This document shows positions 57,255 to 64,000 of a stretch of DNA of 64,000 nucleotides, piece after piece. The number at the start of each line of letters is the position of its first letter. Positions within the stretch are counted from its first letter, which is position 1. Below the pieces are notes generated by a model, which saw only the letters and a program-made list of their open reading frames with translations, searched no databases and was not told where the DNA came from. The translations under genes were made by a program, and so were the position numbers. Source of the stretch: Stappia sp. TSB10P1A (lineage in GTDB: Bacteria > Pseudomonadota > Alphaproteobacteria > Rhizobiales > Stappiaceae); contig NZ_FYAU01000014.1 of NCBI RefSeq assembly GCF_900185725.1, positions 1 through 64,000 on the forward strand, in the 5' to 3' direction.

Positions 57255-58960
57255 GCCCGTCCCGCAAGGACGTTCCCTCCGGCACGGCGGCGCTCGCCAA
57301 GGGCCTGACGCTGCTCGACATGGTGGCCGATGCGGAAACGCCGCTGCGCTTCGCCGACCTGCTGCGCCAGTCCGGCCTGCCCAAGCCCACCTTCGCGCGC
57401 ATTCTGCGCACGCTGATCGCCTTCGGCCTGGTGCGTCAGAACGAGGAACGCGGCACCTATGTCATCGGCCCGCGCTTCCTGGAACTGTCGCACCGGGTGT
57501 GGGACACGTTCGATCTGCCGACCGCGGCCGCGCCCGAGCTGGAGCGCCTGTCGGCCGAGCTCGGCGAGACGGTGGCGCTGTGCCGGCTCGACGGCGATCA
57601 GGTGCAGTATCTCGACGAGCGCTCGGGCGACGGGCTCGGCGTCCGGGTCGACACCGGCCGCCGCGTGCCGCTGCATTGCACCGCCGCCGGCAAGGTGCTG
57701 GTCGCCTTCCAGGAGCCGGGGTTCGCCCGCGCGCTGCTGGAGCGGCTCAGCCTCGACCGCTACACGCCGCGCACCATCACCACGCTGGAGGCCTTGCAGG
57801 CCGACCTGACGCTGACCCGCGCGCGCGGCTATTCCGTGTCCTACGAGGAGCACCTCAACGGCGTCAACTCCGTCGCCGTCGCCATCGCCGGCAAGGACGG
57901 CACGCCCATCGGCGCGCTGGTCGCGCTGGGTCCCTCGTCCCGGCTCGACACGTCGCATATCCACCCGGTCGGGCGCGAGCTGATCGCCGCCGCCCGCAGG
58001 ATCACCGGCGCGGCCGGTGCCATCGCCATCAGTTCCCGCCCGCGCCCGCGCACCAGCCAGTCGCAGACGCCGGCCGACCTTACCTGCGTCCTGCCCTGGG
58101 GCGCGCAGCTCGGCGAGGCGCCGGTCTGGGACCCGGCCACGCGCAGCCTCTATTGGGTCGATATCCTGCACCCGGCGGTCTACCGCTTCGATCCGTTGAG
58201 CGGCCTCAACGAGACCTGCGAGACCGGCAAGCTGGTGAGCTCGGTGATGCCCTGCGCCGACGGTTCGCTGGCGGTGGCAACGCAGGACGGCATCGAGTTC
58301 CTGGATTTTGCCTCCGGCGCCTTGCTGCCGCTGGTCGACCCGGAAGCCGGCATCCCCGAGAACCGGCTGAACGACGCCAAGGTCGGCCCCGGCGGGGCGA
58401 TCTGGGTCGGCTCCATGCGGCTCGACGCCAGCAAGCCAAGCGGCGCGCTCTATCGGGTCGCCGCCGACGGCACGGTGACGCGCAAGGAAAGCGGCATCTC
58501 GGTCAGCAACGGCATGGCCTGGAGCCCGGACAACCGGATCTTCTACTTCGTCGATACGGTGCCGGGCCTGATCTACGCCTATGATTTCGAGCCCGGCAAG
58601 GGGACGCTCGGCAACCGCCGGGTGCTTGCCCGCATCCCGGAAAGCGAGGGCCGCCCGGACGGCATCGCCGTCGACAGCGAGGGCGGCGTGTGGTGCGCGA
58701 TCTGGGACGGCTGGCGGGTCAACCGCTACCTGCCCGACGGCCGGCACGAGCGCAGCATCGAGCTTCCCGTTCCGCGCCCGACCAGCGTCGCCTTCGGCGG
58801 CGAGGGGCTGGCGACGCTCTACATCACCAGCGCCCGCACCCGCCTGCCGGCCTCGACCCTGTCCGAGGCGCCGCTGTCCGGCGGCCTCTTCGCCTGTACG
58901 CCCGGCCTTGCCGGCGTGCCGATCACCCTGTTCGACCGCAAGGGTCAGAGCGCTGCATGA
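57230..58960 (+). CDS. IclR-family regulator fused to an SMP-30/gluconolactonase domain
   Basis: A 576-aa two-part protein in one uninterrupted frame. Residues 15-80 are an IclR winged HTH (GLTLLDMVADAETPLRFADLLRQSGLPKPTFARIL) and 85-255 an IclR effector domain (HCTAAGKVLVAF). A Pro/Ser/Arg-rich linker near 262-280 leads to an SMP-30/lactonase beta-propeller at about 284-576. Propeller metal ligands are conserved: E296 (GEAPVW), N427 (SNGM) and D477 (PDGIA); the last two are 50 residues apart as in human SMP-30. ATG 57230 is chosen over 57191 because AGGAGG precedes it. It may sense or hydrolyse a sugar lactone and control this cluster. Confidence 0.9.
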   Translation: MADASTGLSPSRKDVPSGTAALAKGLTLLDMVADAETPLRFADLLRQSGLPKPTFARILRTLIAFGLVRQNEERGTYVIGPRFLELSHRVWDTFDLPTAAAPELERLSAELGETVALCRLDGDQVQYLDERSGDGLGVRVDTGRRVPLHCTAAGKVLVAFQEPGFARALLERLSLDRYTPRTITTLEALQADLTLTRARGYSVSYEEHLNGVNSVAVAIAGKDGTPIGALVALGPSSRLDTSHIHPVGRELIAAARRITGAAGAIAISSRPRPRTSQSQTPADLTCVLPWGAQLGEAPVWDPATRSLYWVDILHPAVYRFDPLSGLNETCETGKLVSSVMPCADGSLAVATQDGIEFLDFASGALLPLVDPEAGIPENRLNDAKVGPGGAIWVGSMRLDASKPSGALYRVAADGTVTRKESGISVSNGMAWSPDNRIFYFVDTVPGLIYAYDFEPGKGTLGNRRVLARIPESEGRPDGIAVDSEGGVWCAIWDGWRVNRYLPDGRHERSIELPVPRPTSVAFGGEGLATLYITSARTRLPASTLSEAPLSGGLFACTPGLAGVPITLFDRKGQSAA

Positions 58961-59724
58961 ACACGCTCGAGACGATTTTCGGCCTTCACGGCCGCGTCGC
59001 GCTGGTCACCGGCTCGAGCCGGGGCATTGGCGCGGCCATCGCCATTGGGCTTTCAGGCGCCGGCGCCACGGTGGTGGTGCACGGCCAGAGCATTGATGCG
59101 ACCGCGACGACCGTCGCGGCCATCGAGGCGGGCGGCGGCACGGCGCTCGCCCTTGCCGCCGACCTTGCCGAGCGCGGCGCCGGGCGCCGTCTGGTGGAGG
59201 AGGCGGAGGCCCGGCTCGGGCATCTCGACATCCTCGTCGTCAATGCCTCGGCGCAGGTCAATGCGGAGCTTGCCGATCTCACCGAGGCGGATTTCGACCT
59301 GCAGGTGGCGGTCAACCTGCGCTCCACCGTGGAAATGCTGCAGGCCGGCCTGCCGCGCATGGCGGCGCGCGGCTGGGGCCGGGTCGTCAGCATCGGCTCG
59401 ATCAACCAGCTCCGGCCCAAGGCCATCGTCACCGCCTATGCGGCGACCAAGGCCGCCCAGCACAACCTGATCCAGAGCCAGGCGCGCGACTATGCCCGCC
59501 ATGGCGTGCTGCTCAACACGCTGGCGCCCGGCCTCGTCGATACCGACCGCAATGCGGCGCGCAAGGCCGCCGACCCGCAAGGCTGGGACGACTATGTGCG
59601 CAAGCTCAACTGGATGGGCCGGGCCGGGCAGGCCGAGGAGATGGTCGGCGCGGCGATCTTCCTTGCCTCCAACGCCTGCAGCTTCATGACCGGCGAGAGC
59701 ATCGTCCTGTCCGGCGGCTATTGA
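58957..59724 (+). CDS. Short-chain dehydrogenase/reductase, sugar dehydrogenase-like
   Basis: A 255-aa classical SDR with cofactor motif TGSSRGIG, NASA in place of the common NNAG, and catalytic Y161-x-x-x-K165 (YAATK). Its start overlaps the fusion gene by ATGA, so it is the last gene of the plus-strand sugar operon. Oxidising the imported sugar to a lactone, the substrate type of the SMP-30 domain, would fit (inference). Confidence 0.88.
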   Translation: MNTLETIFGLHGRVALVTGSSRGIGAAIAIGLSGAGATVVVHGQSIDATATTVAAIEAGGGTALALAADLAERGAGRRLVEEAEARLGHLDILVVNASAQVNAELADLTEADFDLQVAVNLRSTVEMLQAGLPRMAARGWGRVVSIGSINQLRPKAIVTAYAATKAAQHNLIQSQARDYARHGVLLNTLAPGLVDTDRNAARKAADPQGWDDYVRKLNWMGRAGQAEEMVGAAIFLASNACSFMTGESIVLSGGY

Positions 59725-59728
59725 GCCC

Positions 59729-60088
59729 TCACGGCTTGTAGAAGATCAGCCCGGCACCGGCGACGATCAGCGTGAAGCCGGCCAGATGCGTCCAGCGCAG
59801 CGGCTCGCCCAGAAACCAGATCGAGAACACGGCGAAGACGCTGAGCGTGATGACCTCCTGGATGGTCTTCAGCTCTGCGGCGCTGAAATGCCCGTGGCCG
59901 ATGCGGTTGGCCGGGACCTGCAGCACATATTCGAAGAAGGCGATGCCCCAGCTCACCAGGATGACGACGACGAGCGGCGAGCTCTTGAACTTCAGGTGCC
60001 CGTACCAGGCGAAGGTCATGAAGATGTTGGAGGCGAGCAGCAGGCCGATCGTGACGAAGGGCACGTAGGAGAGATTGGCAAACGGCAT
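59729..60088 (-). CDS. DUF486-family small membrane protein
   Basis: A 119-aa protein with four membrane segments, of the DUF486 (DMT-like) family: LLLASNIFMTFAWYGHLKFK at the N-terminus, WGIAFFEYVLQVPANRIGHG in the middle, and LKTIQEVITLSVFAVFSIWFLGEPLRW. The length equals the family norm, which supports ATG 60088; the open frame running to 60307 is not conserved. Convergent with the SDR gene, only 4 bp apart. Function unknown. Confidence 0.85.
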   Translation of the reverse strand: MPFANLSYVPFVTIGLLLASNIFMTFAWYGHLKFKSSPLVVVILVSWGIAFFEYVLQVPANRIGHGHFSAAELKTIQEVITLSVFAVFSIWFLGEPLRWTHLAGFTLIVAGAGLIFYKP

Positions 60089-60388
60089 CGGGGAGATCCA
60101 CCGCCAGCGCAGGGACACGCCTGCCGGGCGGCGCGGTCGCCCGGTGCGGCATCGACCCGGACATCCGGTTTCCCTCGCGCCCCCGGCACGGCGGAGGGGG
60201 CGGAGCGATTCGACGGCAGGAAGATAGCGCCGTTCGCGGATTGCAAAAGAGGCAAGACGGGCCCTCGCGACGGGAAATCCCGCAAGGGCGCGGCGTGCGG
60301 GCGACATTCTCGACCGGCGATGGAATTGCCGCTAAGAGTGAGTCGCATCGGTTGTTTCGTTTCCGCAAGACTATTGAGGGAGTTGCGT
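60089..60388. other. Divergent intergenic region, DUF486 gene / IclR gene
   Basis: About 300 bp. The left part is high-G+C and without visible signals. The right part (from 60320) is A+T-richer and ends with GAGGGAG (60376-60382), the ribosome-binding site for the GTG at 60389. In-frame extension of the IclR gene across this region exists but has no similarity. No RNA gene is seen. Confidence 0.5.
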
Positions 60389-61192
60389 GTGGGTGCTGAC
60401 GCAACGTCGAAGCCGCGAGCGCCGCGCGGCGTCCAGTCCGTCGAGACCGGCGGCGCCATCCTGATGGCGCTGGCCCAGGCCGGCGGCCCGCTGAAGCTGA
60501 AGGACCTTGCCGAGGCGCTCGGCATGGCGCCTGCGCAGTTGCACCCCTACCTGGTCAGCTTCCGCAATATCAACATGGTCGAGCAGACCGAGACCGGCCA
60601 GTACCAGCTCGGCCCTTTCGCCCTGTGGCTCGGCCTCACGCGGCTGCGCAACCAGAACGCCTATCGCGAGACGCTGCGCCGGGTGCCGGCGCTGGCCGAG
60701 GAACTGGGGCTGATGGTGGCGATCAGCGTCTGGGGCCTGCACGGGCCGACCATCGTCTATATCGAGGAGACGGCGGCGCGCATCCACTCCAACGTCGCCG
60801 TCGGCGGCACCTTCATGGTGACGATGACGGCGACCGGCAAGATCTTCGCCGCCTTTCTGCCGAAGTCGACGACCGAGCCGCTGGTCCGCGCCGAGCTGCA
60901 GGGCATCGAGCCCTCGCTCTACGGCATCCCGATGGTCGACGAGGCGACGTTCCGCAAGGAGGTCGCCTCGGCTTGCAAGAAGGGCTACTCGATCACCCGC
61001 GACGCGCCGATCCCCGGCGTCAGCGCCATCGCCGCGCCGGTCTTCGACCATACCGGCATCATCCAGCTTTCGGTCACGGTGATCGGCCCGACCAACTATA
61101 TCGATCTCGCCGAGGACGGGCCGTGCCTCAAGCGGCTGATCGAGTTCACGAGCGACCTGTCCCGCGATCTCGGCCATATCCCGCCCGCCTGA
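60389..61192 (+). CDS. IclR-family transcriptional regulator
   Basis: A 267-aa regulator. The N-terminal winged HTH comprises VETGGAILMALAQAGGPLKLKDLAEALGMAPAQLHPYLVSF (from about residue 18); the effector domain includes TMTATGKIFAAF and the terminal LSRDLGHIP. The GTG start has GAGGGAG seven bases upstream. It lies next to the minus-strand cluster of permease, flavin dehydrogenase and SDR, which it probably controls. Its last 47 bp overlap the 3' end of the convergent permease gene. Confidence 0.87.
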   Translation: MGADATSKPRAPRGVQSVETGGAILMALAQAGGPLKLKDLAEALGMAPAQLHPYLVSFRNINMVEQTETGQYQLGPFALWLGLTRLRNQNAYRETLRRVPALAEELGLMVAISVWGLHGPTIVYIEETAARIHSNVAVGGTFMVTMTATGKIFAAFLPKSTTEPLVRAELQGIEPSLYGIPMVDEATFRKEVASACKKGYSITRDAPIPGVSAIAAPVFDHTGIIQLSVTVIGPTNYIDLAEDGPCLKRLIEFTSDLSRDLGHIPPA

Positions 61193-62108
61193 TGAGCGCG
61201 CCGGCAAGGTCGAGCGACAGGATCAGGCCGCTCGCGGCGATGGCGACGCCGGCAAGCTGCATGGCGCTTGGCCACTGACCGGCGATCGGGATGGCCAGCA
61301 GCACCGCCAGCGGCGGGATCATCGCCGGGAAGAGGCCGGCAAGGCCCGAGCCCAGCCGGCTGATCGCCGCCGCGTAGAGGACGATCGCCAGGCTCCCGCC
61401 GAGCGCACCCTGATAGAAGGCCTGTTCGAGCCACATGCCGGCCGGCAGGCGCGCCGGTTCGAGAAACACCAGATAGACCGGCAACAGCACGACGGTGGTG
61501 GTCGCCGAGGCCGCACCGATCGCCTCTACGGCGGGAAGCCGCCAGCGGCCGAGAAGATAGGTGAAAACACCCCACAACGTGCCCGAGCCGACGAAGCACA
61601 GGTCGCCGATCAGCGTCGACGTGTCGGCCATCTTCGAGGGCGCGTTGTCGGCGGCAATGGCCAGCAGTCCGCAGATCAGCACGAGCATGCCGATCTTGCG
61701 GTTCAGCGTCATCTTCTGACCGTCGAGCACCACCGGCAGCAGGTTGGCGACGATGATCGTCATGCCCGGCGAGATCACCACCGCATGCGCCAGCGGTGCG
61801 ATGCCGAAGCCGGTGTTGAACAGGAAGGCGAAGGGCGGACCCATGGTGATGGTCAGCAGCGCCAGCCGGGGCAGGGTGAGGCCGCTCATGCGCGAGCGGC
61901 GCAGCAGCATCAGCGGCGCCATCAGCAACGTCGCCCCGCCATAGCGGAGCAGGGCGAGGTCGGCGCTGGAAAAGCCGTCCGACCGGCCGATATCGACGCC
62001 GACATTGTAGAAGGCCCAGGCAATGGCGGCCGAAAGGCCGAACAGGACGCCCGGCAAAAGGCGGCCCGGATGCCCCAGGCCGCCGGAGTCCCTGGTCGCG
62101 CGGGACAT
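61146..62108 (-). CDS. EamA/DMT-superfamily permease
   Basis: A 320-aa membrane protein with ten predicted segments in two EamA repeats (LLPGVLFGLSAAIAWAFYNVGVD at the start, LPVYLVFLEPARLPAGMWLEQAFYQG in the second half). It starts 2 bp after the flavin dehydrogenase stop, so it is cotranscribed with it. The 3' end overlaps the convergent iclR gene by 47 bp. Substrate unknown. Confidence 0.86.
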   Translation of the reverse strand: MSRATRDSGGLGHPGRLLPGVLFGLSAAIAWAFYNVGVDIGRSDGFSSADLALLRYGGATLLMAPLMLLRRSRMSGLTLPRLALLTITMGPPFAFLFNTGFGIAPLAHAVVISPGMTIIVANLLPVVLDGQKMTLNRKIGMLVLICGLLAIAADNAPSKMADTSTLIGDLCFVGSGTLWGVFTYLLGRWRLPAVEAIGAASATTTVVLLPVYLVFLEPARLPAGMWLEQAFYQGALGGSLAIVLYAAAISRLGSGLAGLFPAMIPPLAVLLAIPIAGQWPSAMQLAGVAIAASGLILSLDLAGALIRRAGYGRDRGTGRS

Positions 62109-62110
62109 GG

Positions 62111-63811
62111 TCAGTCGTTGGCCCCGGCCATGTGGCGCGCGGCGATATAGCCGAAGGTGATCGCCGGGCCGAGGGTGATGCCGCCGCCGGGATAGTTGCC
62201 GCCCATGATGCTGAGCGCGTCGTTGCCGGCCGCATACAGCCCGGCGATCGGCCGGCCCGCCTCGTCCAGCACCCGGGCGTTCCCGTCGGTCTTGAGGCCG
62301 GCGAAGGTGCCGAGATCGCCGATCACCAGCTTGACCGCGTAGAACGGGCCCTTTTCGACCGGCGCGACGCAGGGGTTGGGCAGGTGCTCGGGATCGCCGA
62401 GCGAGCGGTTGTAGGAGGTCGAGCCCTTGTGGAACATCGGGTCCTCGCCCTTGCGGGCATGCTCGTTGAAGGCGTCGACGGTCTTCTCCAACTGAGTCGC
62501 GTCCGCGCCGATCTTCTGCGCCAGTTCACGCAGGCTCTTGCCCTCGAACAGGTAGCCGGAGCGGATATGGCCGCGATAGGGCACCGGCGCCGGCTTGACG
62601 AAGCCGAGGCCGTATTTGCGCAAGGTCTTGTGGTCGGCGATGAAGAAGGCGCAGATCTCGCCGCCCTCGGCCTCGCAGGCCTTGCGCATCGCCTGGCAGA
62701 AGTCGTGGTAGGAATCCGCCTCGTTGACGAAGCGCCGGCCCGAGCGCGTCACCGCGATGACGCCGGGCTTGGAGCGGTCGACGAAATGCGGGAAGACGCC
62801 GAGCGTGCCGTCGCGGCGCGGCGGCTGCGACACCGGCACCCAGGCCGCGGTGTTGGGCAGGTCGTCGCGGATCGCGCCGCCCACGGCCGCGCCAAGGCGC
62901 AGGCCGTCGCCGGTGTTGCCGGGAGGGGCCGGCGAGACGTGCTCATGGCCGGACGGGGAATGCGGGAACAGCTCCTTGCGCCGCACCGCGTCCTGCGGGA
63001 AGCCGCCGGCGGCCAGCACCACGCCCTTGCGCGCGGTGATCTCGACCGGGCCCTCGTCCGTGTCGACGATGGCGCCGGTGACGGTGCCGCGCTCGTCGCG
63101 CAGCAGCTCGCGCACCCCGGCGCGGGTCCAGATCGGCACGTTCATGTCGAAGCAGGACCTGGCGAGGCGCCCGACCAGCGCGTTGCCGTTGACGAGGCGC
63201 ATCGGCCGGCCGTGGAAGGCCATGTCCTTGAGGAACTTGATGAACAGCTTGGCGACATAGAAGGCCGAGATCGGCGACCTGGTGACGCGGAAGAAGTGCA
63301 GCAGTTCCTTGCCCGAGCCGATCATCATGCCGAGGAAGGTGATCTCGGCGAGCGGCGGGCGCAGGCGGCGGATCTCCTTGCCGAGTTCGCGCCCGTCGAA
63401 GGGGCGCGCGACGATGGACCGTCCGCCCGGCATGCCGCCCGGCGCGTCCGGGTGATAATCGGCGAAGGTCGGGCCGAGGTCGAACTGCAGCGCGGTCTTC
63501 TCCTCGAAGAACTCGACCGCCTTGGGGCCGGCCTCCAGGAAGGCGTCGACGCGGGCCGGATCGAAGAACGCCCCGGTCTCGTGCTCCAGATAGGTGCGCG
63601 CCTTCTCGGGCGTGTCCTCGACGCCGGCGCGCTTTGCCGGACCGCTGCAGGGGATCCACATCCAGCCGCCCGACCGGGCGGTGGTGCCGCCGAACACCGG
63701 CTCCTTCTCCACCACCAGGACATCGAGCCGGCGATGGGCGGCCGAGACGGCGCTGGCCAGACCGCCGGCGCCCGATCCGACGACGAGAACGTCGCAACTG
63801 TGCTTTTTCAT
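62111..63811 (-). CDS. FAD-dependent dehydrogenase, fumarate reductase/3-ketosteroid dehydrogenase superfamily
   Basis: A 566-aa flavoprotein. The N-terminal FAD motif VLVVGSGAGGLASAVSAAHR has GSGAGG at residues 12-17, followed by the GGTTARSGGWMWIP segment characteristic of 3-ketosteroid delta-1-dehydrogenase-like and FRD-like enzymes. The C-terminal GLYAAGNDALSIMGGNYPGGGITLGPAITFGYIAA binds FAD. It probably introduces a C=C bond next to a carbonyl. It has neither signal peptide nor haem motif. It sits between a truncated SDR gene and a permease. Confidence 0.87.
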   Translation of the reverse strand: MKKHSCDVLVVGSGAGGLASAVSAAHRRLDVLVVEKEPVFGGTTARSGGWMWIPCSGPAKRAGVEDTPEKARTYLEHETGAFFDPARVDAFLEAGPKAVEFFEEKTALQFDLGPTFADYHPDAPGGMPGGRSIVARPFDGRELGKEIRRLRPPLAEITFLGMMIGSGKELLHFFRVTRSPISAFYVAKLFIKFLKDMAFHGRPMRLVNGNALVGRLARSCFDMNVPIWTRAGVRELLRDERGTVTGAIVDTDEGPVEITARKGVVLAAGGFPQDAVRRKELFPHSPSGHEHVSPAPPGNTGDGLRLGAAVGGAIRDDLPNTAAWVPVSQPPRRDGTLGVFPHFVDRSKPGVIAVTRSGRRFVNEADSYHDFCQAMRKACEAEGGEICAFFIADHKTLRKYGLGFVKPAPVPYRGHIRSGYLFEGKSLRELAQKIGADATQLEKTVDAFNEHARKGEDPMFHKGSTSYNRSLGDPEHLPNPCVAPVEKGPFYAVKLVIGDLGTFAGLKTDGNARVLDEAGRPIAGLYAAGNDALSIMGGNYPGGGITLGPAITFGYIAARHMAGAND

Positions 63812-63840
63812 TGGTGCAATTCCTTGAGGGACGGGCCGGA

Positions 63841-64000
<160 letters not shown>

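Overview
The window is G+C-rich, densely packed DNA from a metabolically versatile alphaproteobacterium. Operons run tail-to-head with 4-bp ATGA overlaps, and GTG and TTG starts are common. The gene content (many ABC/TRAP importers with dedicated dehydrogenases, DabAB, a B12 riboswitch operon, paired CMD/AhpD-like proteins) fits Hyphomicrobiales, perhaps a Stappiaceae- or Rhizobiaceae-like lineage; that placement is inference. I saw no rRNA, tRNA, CRISPR array, transposase or integrase.

Layout. 0.3-7.7 kb: catabolic operon (HIBADH-like dehydrogenase, alpha/beta hydrolase, carboxymuconolactone-decarboxylase-like protein) with a complete LivKHMGF-type importer, behind a promoter whose spacer is a palindrome. 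7.8-11.0 kb (minus): dadA, a TauE/SafE-family permease and two Rnk/GreA-C-type proteins. 11.4-17.5 kb: cobalamin riboswitch followed by btuB-btuF-btuC-btuD and an uncharacterised, translationally coupled gene. 17.5-26.2 kb (minus): two DAO-type flavoenzymes, an SDR and a dipeptide-type ABC importer, with a divergent LysR regulator. 27.2-32.3 kb: dabA-dabB bicarbonate uptake genes with their own divergent LysR regulator.

32.3-40.0 kb looks imported or mosaic. It holds an AT-rich Lrp/AsnC regulator, a SufS-like PLP enzyme, a flavoprotein, two CMD/AhpD-like proteins and a DctPQM TRAP transporter. Its right edge abuts a 3' remnant of an ATC-hydrolase-family gene, an intact relative of which lies at 46.8 kb. 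40.1-47.2 kb: DAO flavoenzyme, two ATC-hydrolase-family proteins and a second Liv-type importer. ATC hydrolases open 2-aminothiazoline-4-carboxylate on the way to cysteine, and the PLP enzyme carries a desulfurase-like Cys motif, so this half of the window may handle an organosulfur or cysteine-derived compound (hypothesis).

47.3-59.7 kb: sugar-acid locus. On the minus strand are dgoK-dgoA and a DMT exporter. On the plus strand are a DapA-family lyase, an enolase-superfamily dehydratase, a CUT1 sugar importer, an extended SDR, an IclR regulator fused to an SMP-30 lactonase, and a second SDR. Together they suggest oxidation of a sugar to a lactone, hydrolysis, dehydration, phosphorylation and aldol cleavage. 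59.7-64.0 kb: a DUF486 protein, an IclR regulator, and a minus-strand cluster of DMT permease, FAD-dependent dehydrogenase and a truncated SDR.

Two architectural points stand out. All five operons in which a solute-binding-protein gene is separated from its first membrane-component gene carry a strong stem-loop in that gap. Several intergenic regions also hold clean palindromic operators placed next to a matching regulator type.
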